Of a DNA stretch of 64,000 nt, positions 47,278-57,305 are shown piece by piece. Position 1 is the first letter of the stretch, and every line of letters starts with the position of its first letter. This DNA is from Sarocladium kiliense. Its lineage: Eukaryota; Ascomycota; Sordariomycetes; Hypocreales; Sarocladiaceae. The stretch is from NCBI GenBank assembly GCA_030734395.1, contig JAUZTG010000029.1, positions 4,154,001 through 4,218,000 of the forward strand, in the 5' to 3' direction. A model generated the notes under the pieces. The model did no database searches, was not told the DNA's origin, and saw nothing but the letters and a program-made list of their open reading frames with translations. Made by a program: the position numbers and the translations under genes.

Positions 47278-48143
47278 TGCGCTGTGTATCCCTCAGGTTC
47301 CAAGTCCGGAGAGAGCGGAATGTGTCGTTCCTCCAGCAATTGGTGACCCACGGGGATGACGCCCGCTGGTTTTCCGTTCCAAAAAGCACCACTAGCAGTT
47401 ATGCCTTAAATCCTGCCTGGCGCACCCACTCTTTAACCAGGTGTCGCCCGTTTTGCCCGAGATAGAGCATAGGTTAGCACCTCGAAGCACTCATAAAAGT
47501 GGATATTTGTACCGCTGAGACTTAATTTGACATTGAGTTTAAAGTCCGAATGTTAGGACAAATTGGCCAGGTGTTTCGGGGTCGAATTTACGTGCGACAT
47601 GATCACGGCGAGTCAATTGTCACTAACACGCCCGGAAACCGTTCAAAACGAGGAGCTTGATACGGCAGCGGCTGACCCGCAAGAGGGATATACAGCAATA
47701 AGGCTAGCGGTCTAACTGGCGTAAATATGCGATTGAGAATGTGCAGAAAGACACAGGAGTTGCGGACCAGATCATGGCAGGGTGATCATTTGTGAGAGGG
47801 CCTGGAGCATCGGAGAGGTAGCCCTGTCGATGCTACTTAAACTCACTATTCTGTACATTGGAATATATTACTAGTCGAGGTGTGCATTGTCGAAACTCGA
47901 TTAAATCCCGAGTAGCCCGGTCTTAGCTCAGCACGAGCAGTATCTTGCCATAGGTAAGAAATTGCAGTTTGCTGTGACATCATTGCTGGGCAGGATCCAT
48001 AGAGTCATCGGAGAAAACTTTCCGCCTACCTTCAGATGTCAGTCTAGTCTATTTTTATTTTTATTAATGGTTGACAGACTAATTTTGCTCCTGTTCCTGT
48101 AAATGCAACTACGCCTATTGAGCGTCGGCCTTACTCGCGCACG
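47278..48143. promoter_or_regulatory. Divergent promoter region, 0.87 kb
   Basis: Between the divergent Zn2Cys6 gene and the membrane-protein gene. No supported ORF or recognisable site. Confidence 0.4.
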
Positions 48144-49664
48144 ATGTTTCCTGGGAGCGATCAAAAGTCGGATGTTGAGAATGGGAAACCCCCACGAAAC
48201 GAGAGGTTCGAATCCGATCAACCTTTTGATGGCGACCCTTCCTTGTCCCTCCTCGGAGCTACCGGGTCTCTACAATCTTTAGATCCTACAGCCGCTCTAT
48301 ACTCATGGAGCGGCTGGAAACCGTCGCATCAACATCACTCCGCACCTGACCGCAGCCACGTAGCGGAGCACGTATCGTCTCACGAAGAACGGCAATATCG
48401 AGGAGGTGGTGATCAGGAAGAGCCTGAAGGGCATCTACCGGCTAGGCTCAAGAATGAGGTGCTAGGGTTTCTATGGCGATCACGCGACAATCGAAAAGGC
48501 CGTCACGCGCTCGCCCTTCGTCGTACGTACGATGGCCGCAAACAACCGCATGGGACCCTAGAGTTGACGAACTCCCTGCCGGCAACGCTTCGAGCAATGC
48601 GGGCCCTCTTCACGAGATTTCCTTACTGGGACATCTCATGGTGCGTTGCTGTTGTGTTCACACTGGGCTCCGTGGTGTGGGTAGCGAATGGGTTCACCGG
48701 TGTGCTGCCGTTGGTTGGGCAGTATCCAGCAGAAGAAATGGAGCTTGCCAACACATGGAGCGCTTTTGCAGGATCCTTGATATTCTTTCTGGGCAGCTAC
48801 CTGCTCTTCTTAGAAGCCATCAATGCTAATCGCGGCGGCTGTTTTGGCTGGGCTGTTGAGCGGACTATCAAAGGAGGGCGGCCAAGTGCTGAAATCCACC
48901 CGGGAGTGTGTGAACATTGTTACCACACAGACCGTAAACACCTTAACAAGGATGAGGCATTCGAGGACGCCGATGATAGCGACGCGACTCAGGAGCCCTG
49001 CGCAGGATATGATGATTACGATCAGACAACTGAGAGTGGATGGCATTGCTGCAGCTGGCAAGATGGAGCATTGCTTACTGACGGAGATACGGATTGCCCC
49101 TCTTCACCAGCATGGCTGTGGTGGCCGTCGTGGCGTGACCTAAGAACAACCTTTCTTTATCAAATAGGCTTCTTAGCATGCGCGATACAACTCGTATCCG
49201 GTGCACTTTTCTTCTTGAGCAAGTTCACAACTCTCCCCGGGATCGCAGACTATCTTTCCCAGCCTGTCCTTGACGTCACAAGCTCGGCGCCCCAGATAGT
49301 GGGATGCATTGGCTTTATAGCCGCTTCCCTGCTCTTCATGCTTGAGACTCAGCCAAAGTGGCACGTTCCTGCGCCAAGTGTGCTTGGCTGGCACGTGGGT
49401 TTTTTGAAGCTGATAGGGTGCATTGGTTTCTTGCTGTCCGGCGTGTTCGGTTCACTGGGTCAGCATGGGATACAATTTGCCGAGAAGCAATCTAGTATCT
49501 CAAGCTTCTGGGGCAGTTGGACTGTTTTTCTTGGCAGCTTGGTGCAGTGGTATGAAAGTTTACAGAAGTATCCTGTCATTCAGGAGGGAACTAGCCAATA
49601 CTCGGAATGGAATGAGGAGTTTATCAAGGACAGCGAGGAGCAACGGGCAAAGAGGAGAGATTAG
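48144..49664 (+). CDS. Integral membrane protein of unknown function, six TM segments
   Basis: Single exon, 506 residues, ATG at 48144. The N-terminal 150 residues are polar. Six hydrophobic segments follow: near WCVAVVFTLGSVVWVA, FAGSLIFFLGSYLLFL, FLYQIGFLACAIQLVSGALF, IVGCIGFIAASLLFML, FLKLIGCIGFLLSGVFG and FWGSWTVFLGSLVQW. Between TM2 and TM3 lies a 120-residue loop with Cys and His (HPGVCEHCYHTDRKH, GWHCCSW) that might bind metal or form disulphides. I recognise it as a fungal integral membrane type without an assigned function. The two sets of three TM segments carry similar Gly/Phe patterns, hinting at an internal duplication. Confidence 0.82.
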   Translation: MFPGSDQKSDVENGKPPRNERFESDQPFDGDPSLSLLGATGSLQSLDPTAALYSWSGWKPSHQHHSAPDRSHVAEHVSSHEERQYRGGGDQEEPEGHLPARLKNEVLGFLWRSRDNRKGRHALALRRTYDGRKQPHGTLELTNSLPATLRAMRALFTRFPYWDISWCVAVVFTLGSVVWVANGFTGVLPLVGQYPAEEMELANTWSAFAGSLIFFLGSYLLFLEAINANRGGCFGWAVERTIKGGRPSAEIHPGVCEHCYHTDRKHLNKDEAFEDADDSDATQEPCAGYDDYDQTTESGWHCCSWQDGALLTDGDTDCPSSPAWLWWPSWRDLRTTFLYQIGFLACAIQLVSGALFFLSKFTTLPGIADYLSQPVLDVTSSAPQIVGCIGFIAASLLFMLETQPKWHVPAPSVLGWHVGFLKLIGCIGFLLSGVFGSLGQHGIQFAEKQSSISSFWGSWTVFLGSLVQWYESLQKYPVIQEGTSQYSEWNEEFIKDSEEQRAKRRD

Positions 49665-50098
49665 GTATCGTGATGTTCAATCATCAGGGTTTTCGATATA
49701 AGTACGAGGAGTCGCTTTCCGTCTTGATTAACGCCTGGCGTTGTCCTCCGCATTCGGAGAGTTTTAATACTATGATGAACACTGTAGAAACCAACTCTGG
49801 TTTTCATGCACGGCATTTTCATCTTCTTTCTGCTCCGTCCGATTCCAAATAGATCGCTTTCATTTAGCACTGTATATAAACGGCATCCATTCGAGGAATT
49901 TATGGCGCTATAGATATGAGATATCTGGAACTTCCCCGCATGTTTGACGTACGCCTGTAAACTTTAAGCAGGCAACATCACCGGGCTGTACGTTTATGAG
50001 AGCAAAGGTGATCTAGAATCCCGCAAGATAAGAAAACAACACAAGATACATGCGGCGTCGCAAGGAGACTTCAAGCTCCCAGTGCTGTGTTGGGGCCA
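49665..50098. other. Intergenic, 0.43 kb
   Basis: No supported ORF or repeat. Confidence 0.5.
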
Positions 50099-50470
50099 AT
50101 GAATGCATGCCCAGGCGCTGACATCCTCACTCATGCCTTACAAGATCACTTGGCTCAAAATGGCAGTTTCGGTAACCACTGCGACAAACGCTCGATTTGG
50201 GCAACGATGTTATTTCCAATCGTAGCCGTAGCTCTCACAATAGCTTATAGTCTGTTTGTCACATTTCAGTCACCTCATCATCCTAATGTTGCCTACGCCG
50301 CAGCCCTCCTATTGTTTGTCATTTATTTTTGTTTCGGAAGTACAGCAAGTTCCTGGTCTTGTGCCTGGGGCTGCAAGCCACCCAGCACCAACCCTGCTGC
50401 GATTGGTGCCAGTCGGCGTAATCATTGTCCATTGAAATCACCTGTCGTTAAGCCACCATCTCAGGCCTAA
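50099..50470 (+). CDS. Possible small membrane protein (two TM segments)
   Basis: An open frame of 123 codons from the ATG at 50099. Two hydrophobic stretches (ATMLFPIVAVALTIAYSLFV and YAAALLLFVIYFCFG) are separated by a short polar turn; the tail is Pro/Ser/Cys-rich. Not recognised. It could be a genuine small membrane protein or a chance frame; it lacks introns and any family signature. Confidence 0.35.
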   Translation: MNACPGADILTHALQDHLAQNGSFGNHCDKRSIWATMLFPIVAVALTIAYSLFVTFQSPHHPNVAYAAALLLFVIYFCFGSTASSWSCAWGCKPPSTNPAAIGASRRNHCPLKSPVVKPPSQA

Positions 50471-51002
50471 TTATAGCTTGGCACTACCACACTCCCCGCC
50501 TATCGTAGAGTCCGGCGGATGCTCTAACACACCGCTCTCTGATGCCTCATCCCAAAATCAGTTGGAGGTAGTCTTGTCACCTTAACAAATTCGCTTAGCA
50601 TCAGAGAAGCCAACTGATCAACAAACGCGTCCGATCAAGTTTCTTGCCCCGACGTGGTGTTTACCGCCCCTCTCTTCTGGATGACTTGTGGCTTATTGGC
50701 TACTATGGAAACCTGGACCGCGATGGGGAAACTAAACAAGGATATGCCTGCAAGTCTGACGGTCTAGATTCTTTCAGCTGAAGGACGGAAACGGAAATGA
50801 AGCATTGCCTTGCCTGGTATTCAATCACTCAGCTTTGTGAGGCTCTTGGTGCAGGATCGTGATCTACAATTCCGGATTGGCGACGTTTGGTTATATGTAG
50901 GCCCAACTCTCCCCAGCTATGTGCCTTTCTCCCAGCCTTTGCTAATCCTCTACCCTGTCCAACCGCTCTCTCTTGTGACTCGAATTCCACAAAGCACTCA
51001 AT
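50471..51002. other. Intergenic, 0.53 kb
   Basis: Promoter of the secreted peptidoglycan-binding-like protein; pyrimidine-rich before the ATG. Nothing else seen. Confidence 0.5.
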
Positions 51003-51416
51003 ATGAAGTTCTTTTCCTCTCTTTTCCTGCTCCTGGCAGCTGTCGTAGGCTTCTCGGCCGCTGCCACCACCGTGAAGGGGTACTGCAACAAAAGCAGCAC
51101 AGCTGATGTCAAGGGCTACAAAATCCCTATTCCGACTCTCAACAACGACTATCGCTGTTTGCTCAAGGAGAAAAAGTCTAAGGGTACACCCGTCAAGACA
51201 TTACAAACGGTTCTCAACTCGTGCTACAGTCGCTCCCTGAAGGTTGACGGTATCTTCGGTCCCAAGACCAAGACAGCTCTCAAGTATGCTCAGGGCAAGG
51301 CCGGTACCACGAAGGATGGGGTTTATGGTCCTAACACGGCAAACAAGATCAAATGGCGTGGCACTAAGAGCGGGAAGTCGGTTTGCAAGACCGCGAAACA
51401 GTGGAACGCCCTGTGA
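51003..51416 (+). CDS. Small secreted protein with a peptidoglycan-binding-like domain
   Basis: Single exon, 137 residues. A signal peptide (MKFFSSLFLLLAAVVGFSAA) is followed by a short domain of the PG_binding_1 type: VKTLQTVLNSC...LKVDGIFGPKTKTALKYAQ, then a second copy of the GxxGPxT motif, KDGVYGPNTANKIKW. Four cysteines probably form disulphides. In bacteria this fold binds cell-wall glycans in lytic enzymes; here it stands alone with no catalytic domain. Fungi have few such proteins. Plausible roles are binding bacterial walls or masking glycans outside the cell. It may have come from bacteria long ago; no base-composition break is obvious by eye. Confidence 0.82.
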   Translation: MKFFSSLFLLLAAVVGFSAAATTVKGYCNKSSTADVKGYKIPIPTLNNDYRCLLKEKKSKGTPVKTLQTVLNSCYSRSLKVDGIFGPKTKTALKYAQGKAGTTKDGVYGPNTANKIKWRGTKSGKSVCKTAKQWNAL

Positions 51417-52082
51417 GGTCCAGGTGGTCAGACTCCTGTGCATGATGGATGCAAATCAGAAATATCGGAGACCATGCGATACAAGAGGAAGATAAAAGCG
51501 GTTGGTCATTGAAGCGCTCCCGTAATGTCACCCTAGGCGTCTGGGCTGGTTGGCAGGGATGTCCAGATAAAATGAATGTCACAGTAACAGCATGTTGCAC
51601 AAGAGTCCTTCGTATTCATCCGTGTATTGGAGCTAGTCATCATTCGTGTGAAACGACGTGATCCATGAACTGATCCCAGCCTACTGTTCCCGCACTAAAT
51701 CCTAGATGCTTCGTCAAAGTTCGTTGTTTGTGTGTAAAACTTCGAATGATGCAAGGGACGATAGCGTCTCTCAATCGCCGGTGGTGTGATGCACAGAGGC
51801 ATGGTGTATCTCGTCGTAGCCCAGCAATTTCCCCATCAACAATGCCAGCTTCCTTACCAACGAATATACATACAAGCTGCTGTGTAGGTGTCCTTGACGT
51901 CAGGAATAGGCAGTCATTGAACCCTTCGATGACCGCTCCGGGACGTCGCCTCCGGGCGCTGTAGATGCTCCGGAGTTAAAGGGTTGCCATTGCAAGACAG
52001 AGTCAAGCCTCTCGCTGCTCGGTCTTCACGGTCGCAACTCAGTTATTCTCTGACTGTGACAAAAAAAACCTTCGAATAGACA
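51417..52082. other. Intergenic, 0.67 kb
   Basis: No supported ORF. A poly-A run (AAAAAAA) lies just before the start of the SDHC-like gene. Confidence 0.5.
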
Positions 52083-52781
52083 ATGCTGACTACGCGACTT
52101 GGACATGTGGCGTTGGGACGAGGTGAGTATGATGCGCTGCTTGTCAGGCACGGAAAGCTGACTGCCATGTGTATAGGGCCGCGGATATGCTCCGCATTCG
52201 AGAACACGGGAGCTCCCTTGCTCTGTATGGGACGGCGGTACTTCAGTTTATCTCCAATTCTCCGATCAAGGTTCGAATCTCCCAGAAAGTTGAGTAGCTT
52301 CCTTGCGCTGATTGCCTATAGCCCATCGCCGCATCCAAAGGCTACAAAGATCTCAGTCTCGCAGGGCCAAGAGATCATTAACAAACAGCGACTCAATCGC
52401 CCCATCGCGCCCCATCTCGAAGTCTACCGCCTCAGTCAAACATACTTGGGCTCATCAGCATGGATGCGCATCACTGGTAGTGCGGTGATGGGTATAGGAT
52501 ATGTATATTTCGGTGCCTATCTCCTCTCACCACTGTTTGGTGTAGACGTTGGGAGTGCCAGCATCGTGTCAGCGTTTGCTGGACTGCCAGGAGCCGTGAA
52601 AACGGGCATCAAGTTCGCCCTGGCTTGGCCGTTTTCTTTCCACTTCTGCAATGGCATCAAGCAGCTGTTGTATGACTCGGGTTGGGCGTATCCATACAAC
52701 AAGGTCATCATGTCGAGGAACGATGTGTACGTTTTTGTAGTGAGCACAGCTATAGCTCTGGGTCTAGTCCTTGGCTTCTGA
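52083..52781 (+). CDS. Succinate dehydrogenase cytochrome b subunit (SDHC-like), divergent, probable paralogue
   Basis: Membrane anchor of complex II, holding heme b and part of the ubiquinone site. Exons 52083..52122 and 52177..52781 (54-bp intron, a multiple of three with no stop); 214 residues with an Arg/Ser-rich mitochondrial presequence. Family pattern: NRPIAPHLEVYRLSQ, SSAWMRITGS, three TM segments and FHFCNGIKQLLYD. The heme-ligand His (about 169) and the quinone-site Ser107 and Arg111 are kept, but several usually fixed residues differ: the stretch before RITG reads YLGSSAWM (Thr, Trp and Asn are usual at the positions of Tyr103, Leu104 and Met110), and the usual Arg-His before the last motif is Lys174-Gln175. 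I read this as a second, diverged SDHC copy rather than the housekeeping one. Confidence 0.85.
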   Translation: MLTTRLGHVALGRGEYDALLVRHGKLTAMCIGPRICSAFENTGAPLLCMGRRYFSLSPILRSRFESPRKLSSFLALIAYSPSPHPKATKISVSQGQEIINKQRLNRPIAPHLEVYRLSQTYLGSSAWMRITGSAVMGIGYVYFGAYLLSPLFGVDVGSASIVSAFAGLPGAVKTGIKFALAWPFSFHFCNGIKQLLYDSGWAYPYNKVIMSRNDVYVFVVSTAIALGLVLGF

Positions 52782-52845
52782 TCTGACGGAACTACGAGCA
52801 TTTCATTTGACAAATCCCGGCTGGGATTGTATGCCGTTGTATCGT

Positions 52846-53903
52846 TTAAGAGCTATCCAAGACCTCCTTCAGAGCCATCATCGCCCTCTCGGTGTACTCT
52901 TCTGCATTCTGATCACCTGCTTTGGTACAGTCAAACACCTCGACAGACAGCCAGGACCGGAATCCGGTGTCCAGAACCGCCTTCAAGAACTCCGCGACAG
53001 GAAGATATCCGCCAGCACAAGGCAATGGCCTGTAGTCGTGGCTCCAAGCACATTTCGGTCTCATACTCTCGCTCTGTATAGGTTGTTTCATCAAGTACGC
53101 ATCCGATACCTGTAGGATGAACACCTTTTCCGGCGGTACAGTATTGCTCAGCTCCGCAAGACTGAGCTTCCACCTAGCCTCAAGGATGTGTCTGTCAATC
53201 GATTCGATGTATCCCGACTCCGTCGTTGGGTCGCCTAGCTCGCCTCCTGCAGACTGGAAGGTATCAAGGCAAAGACCTAAATTCCGTCGATTGGCCTTTT
53301 TGACTATTTGCCAGGCCTGCTTCCATGTGGAAGTATGGGTCGCCCAGCACCAGTTTTCGTAGGCAATCCGAAAGCCTCCTACGGCTGCGAGGTCGGCTAG
53401 CTCTGCAAGATCTGAGGCGTAGTCGTCGACGTTCGAGGAAATGTCTTCTGCGTCAGATGATCCAACCTACCTGAGGTCAGTGCGGGTAATCCTTCTGAAG
53501 GTAAGCTTTGGCGTACTTGCAGCATGTCTGTGCCGACCGCAGCCATGATTTTGAACCAGCTCTCAGCTCTATCAAACGCAAATTCCCTCTCGGAACTGTT
53601 CTTCGTCCAACCTTCGAACCTCGAAAAGGGTTGTAGCATGACAATCTTTAGACCAAGTTCATCTGCTAGGTTCTTTACTTGCTCGGCAACTTCCACAACC
53701 ACGTCTGTTTCGTCTTCCGCCAGTGGTCTCTTCTCTAAGTTGGCTCCATATGACAATAGGTCGGGCATCGAGAGCTCCATGCCGTCAAAGCCAGCCTTCT
53801 TGATGGCCCTCATCTTCTCTTCTAAGCCGCCGCTGGCTCGAGAGAAGAAGCTGCATGATGCAAACGATGTTGGGATTGGAGTCGACTTGTATTTGATGGT
53901 CAT
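52846..53903 (-). CDS. TIM-barrel sugar isomerase / dehydroshikimate dehydratase-like protein
   Basis: Exons on the minus strand: 53903..53517 and 53466..52846 (50-bp intron); 335 residues. AP-endonuclease-2-like TIM barrel: SCSFFSRASGGLEEKMRAIKKAGFDGMELSMPDLL at the first strand and helix, LGLKIVMLQPFSRFEGW, YENWCWATHT, LGLCLDTFQSAGGELGDPTTESGYIE and ILQVSDAY, with acidic and His residues placed as metal ligands (Glu in MELS, Glu in YENW, Asp in LDTF, Asp in VSDA). Fungal 3-dehydroshikimate dehydratases of quinate catabolism and sugar-phosphate isomerases both belong here, so the reaction is open. Convergent with the SDHC-like gene (64 bp between stops). No quinate-pathway neighbour is visible. 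Confidence 0.9.
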
Positions 53904-54236
53904 GATGTGAAGTTTATTCGCTTTGATGCGAGGGCTGTCGAGAGTAATCGGTCATTGGCGTACAAAGTTATTTGCCGTATGGTTAGGAACATGCCAACGT
54001 CGAGGTCACACGTGGAGTGCCCAATATACGTGCGCGGAACGATGGCTTCGACATACGGCCAATTTACTCCGGCGCTGGACCAAAACCTGCATGCGAAGCT
54101 GACGTGAACCCCATTACAAGGCTAAAATGAGCAAATCATATCTCAAGCCCGCTCTATACCCTCTCATCTGTCTGCATTTCCGGCATGACGTCGTAATCCA
54201 CTCAGATGCGTCTCTAATTTGAAGATCGTCGCAACC
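53904..54236. other. Intergenic, 0.33 kb
   Basis: Promoter of the TIM-barrel gene and 3' end of the next. Nothing else seen. Confidence 0.5.
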
Positions 54237-55377
54237 TCAATCACGGCCGAAGAAAGACAGCACCTTATCCTTCATGTCCTTTTTCTCCTTCTCATCCTTG
54301 TTTTCCTTCTGATTCAAGGTTCTTTCAGCCTCAACTTCTTTCTTTGCCTCCTTTGCGTCCTTCTTCTTCTCTTTCTTGCTCTTTCTCCATCCGCGCTTCT
54401 TCTCCTCCTCCTCGGGGTTGAGCTGCGTCGTGTTCTGATCCATCACTTGCTGGGCTAATGACACAGTATCCTGCCGACCATCTTGCTGCTGCTGTTCTTG
54501 CGCTGCTTGGTCTCCAGCAAATAGATCCATCACCTTGCCTGGTCCGGTGAGGCGCTCATACACAGCCAGGGTGGTTCCGAACTCCTTTAGACCGCCAGCC
54601 TTAATGGCATCCAGAAGCTGAAGAGCATACGTCTGACAGTTGTTGGTGATGAGATTATAGGCTGGGGTTTTCTCACGAATACTCGCGATCACCGACTCGC
54701 CTGGAGGTCCTGGTCAGTCGATGGCTCAAAGGCTTCAAGTGATGACGTACCAGCCTGCTTGATCGCATAGTCATTGAAGCGCGTCTCACCGACCTCAAAG
54801 GTCCGCCATTCCTCGCGCTTGATCTTCTCATTTGTGTAAATAACATCGAAGTTCTCGTCCTGAACCACAATCGCGCACTGTCAGCCCCCATTCTCGAAGA
54901 ACGCGCGTCGCCCCACCGAGTCGTCGCTCGTGTCCCTCAGCATGAGAAGGAAACTCACCATCCAAAGCTGATGCGCGTAGTCGCCCACCAGGACGGCCCA
55001 GTGCTGTGTCGGATCGGGATACCTGTTGATCTTATCGGTGATCATCTTGCCGAGCCCAGTATCTTCGGCCAGCCACTTGCCGGCGGCACCAGCGACAGGA
55101 TGCCAGCCAACTTCCACTGGGCGCGGGGTTTCGTTGGCCTTTGGAGCAGTGACAGGAACAACATTTGGCTGTGCTCCAAGACCAGCGGCCTTTTTGAGAG
55201 CCAATTCGCCCTTCTCGAGGTTTGTTTTCCTGGATGTTGTGCATCAGCGCTCGTCATGATATCGCTAAGCGCAGAGCAGCGCAGCAGTACATACAGGAAG
55301 TCATTGAATTTGTCGCGTTTGCGCTCGCCTTCTTCCTTCTTCTGTGCCTCCGTCTCGTCGCGATCAGAGTTTGCCAT
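54237..55377 (-). CDS. Protein with His and Asn-Cys motif (NlpC/LRAT/PPPDE-like?) and a charged coiled tail
   Basis: Exons on the minus strand: 55377..55295, 55229..54959, 54859..54751 and 54700..54237; 308 residues. The central region has HWAVLVGDYAHQLWM (His at about 104) and, 70 residues on, YNLITNNCQTYALQLLDAI (Cys at about 176). A His that opens the domain and a later Asn-Cys at a helix start is the circularly permuted papain-like arrangement of LRAT, NlpC/P60-like and PPPDE folds, so a thiol hydrolase or transferase is possible; this is inference from motif placement. The last 80 residues are extremely charged (Lys/Glu repeats), likely a single alpha helix or coiled coil. The N-terminus is also charged. 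No signal peptide. The spliced junctions restore both motifs. Confidence 0.8.
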
Positions 55378-56532
55378 TTTGTTTCAATCGGTGACCGTCG
55401 ATTGCGGTAGAGTCGTGCGACTTTGACAAGGCAGATTGTTTCACGATGTCATGCCGGCACTTCTGGTGCTGCTGGTTGGGCCGTGCCGGTGACGCCGAGT
55501 CCCAATCGCGGATCCTGGTCACTGCACGTGAGGCTGAGCAGCGCTGGCGGTTAAGGCACAAGCCACGACAAGCTGAGGCCACAAGCTACAAAGTCTGATC
55601 GTCCATGTAGAAAATGAGTAGCTCGAGAAGCAGCAATATTGCAGACGGCCCATCTCGACGCATCTAGGGAGTTCATTCCAGTTGTCATCGAGACTCCTCA
55701 TGTCCATCGAACTCCGTGAAGTGTTGGCTGATAGGCGGACGAATTCCGCCTCGCTGCCCGACCGCCTGATCCATTCAAGCAGACCTCAACACGAGGTCAT
55801 TAGGAAGCCCGATGATATGATCACCAATCGATGGTTCCGAGATCAGACTCGACGGCAGATTTGCGGATCATTTATGCAGAGAGGGAGGGCAATGCGAGAG
55901 CTTGTTCCCCAAATGGTACACCCACACTTATGAGGCTCCGATGCCAATGACAGAAGAGTCTCATCACAGATCGCCTATAGATGCAAGGTTATCGGCTCAA
56001 GGCCTCGACTCCGAATTGTCCGAGCTCATATAGATAAACTCGACAAGTAGGTTGGACGATGCTCCCAGTTCTAGTTATAACCTGGAACAGCACGAGCCTT
56101 CTCAGGTGACGCGACCCCTTCAGGGCAGCGGACGGACCAGTCGATCAGGAGCCGACGCTCGTATTAATAGCTCCAAGAGAATTAAAATTACCTCTTTCGG
56201 CCGTTATACCGACTCATCATGGGCTTTTCCACGTTTACGGTGGAGTTGGTTCTCGCCTCCTGAGTCTCAGCCCCGTCGCAGCCAGTTTCACCCTGGTCCA
56301 ACCACCGGTCATAGCTTCGGCAGCGGATCGGTAGTCGCGATATATTACAGCTCGACCTTATCCTTGTGCTCAACTGTCTTTTGGTCTTTATTTTTTGTTA
56401 CACGAAGTCGGCATTGTGTTTCGTTTCTTATTCCTTATTGTACATCGTTCCTTTCTTCAACGCAGGCTCGTTGCTCTTCGACTATTTCTCTACTAGAGCC
56501 TGGTGCCCTTCGCTTCTCACCAACACACCAAA
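55378..56532. other. Intergenic, 1.15 kb
   Basis: Divergent promoter region between the Asn-Cys protein gene and the six-Cys-module gene. The last 200 bp before the latter are T/C-rich. No supported ORF. Confidence 0.5.
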
Positions 56533-57118
56533 ATGCAAATTTCCTTATTATCGGCTCTTTTTGCCGTCGGTGCGCTTGCACAGAACGGGTGGGACTTCAG
56601 CTCTGCGACGACGCCGCTCGATGTACAAGTTGACTAACGCGATCTCCAGCTGTGGATTCCCAGACGGCCCTACCTGCGTCTCTGTCGGTACTGGTGCCAA
56701 CGGTCTCGAACAGTTCCTTGATCCTGACGGGTGTTGCCTTCTTCCTCTTCGCTGTGGCAATATCGCCGGCGAGCTATGCGAACGCGTGGAAGACGGCAGC
56801 AACAACAACCCCGACGATGATGATCAGCAGGAGGAGCAGGAACCCTCAAATGATGAGGAACAGGAGGAGGAGACCGGCACTGATGTCGGAGTTGACCCTA
56901 ATTGCGGCTTTCCTAATGGACCGGAATGCATCTCCCTAGGAAGAGGGGGTTCAGGAGGCTTAGAACAGTTCGCCGATGATGGCTGCTGTCTCCTCCCTGC
57001 CAGATGTGGCAACGTTGCCGGCGAGCTTTGTGAGCGCGTGGCTGCTGGTGCGCGAAGGCTTGCGCGTCTTCGAAGAGCCCGCCGGGGCGAAGGCTACTAT
57101 GCTTCAACGAAGCAGTAA
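56533..57118 (+). CDS. Secreted protein with two six-cysteine modules
   Basis: Exons 56533..56588 and 56650..57118 (61-bp intron; the donor GTGGGA is weak); 174 residues. A signal peptide (MQISLLSALFAVGALA) leads into two copies of a module about 49 residues long, each beginning CGFP-x-GP and ending GELCERV, with identical Cys spacing C-x7-C-x18-CC-x5-C-x7-C. A 30-residue acidic linker (Asp/Glu/Gln-rich) separates them, and a basic Arg-rich tail follows the second. I do not recognise the family. The CC pair and compact size recall small secreted Cys-rich proteins of fungi in general. Codons differ between the copies, so the duplication is not recent. Confidence 0.82.
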
Positions 57119-57305
57119 TTACAATAATAATGCAGGTCCTTGATATTGCTCAGGGCAACGCACCGTGTGATATGGCTGCTACATCTTAAATCGTCACGTA
57201 CTGATTGCTACTCCTACAAGCAACAAAGCACCTGTACATGACTCGTCTCATATCCTTAGCGAACATAAATAAACAAACATAAGATCATTGGTCCCAAAAG
57301 CTAAT

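Noticed and set aside
48205..48215. GGTTCGAATCC, a perfect tRNA B-box-like string (a similar one at 52270-52280)
   Set aside because: Both lie inside protein genes, with no matching A box, acceptor stem or anticodon arm around them.
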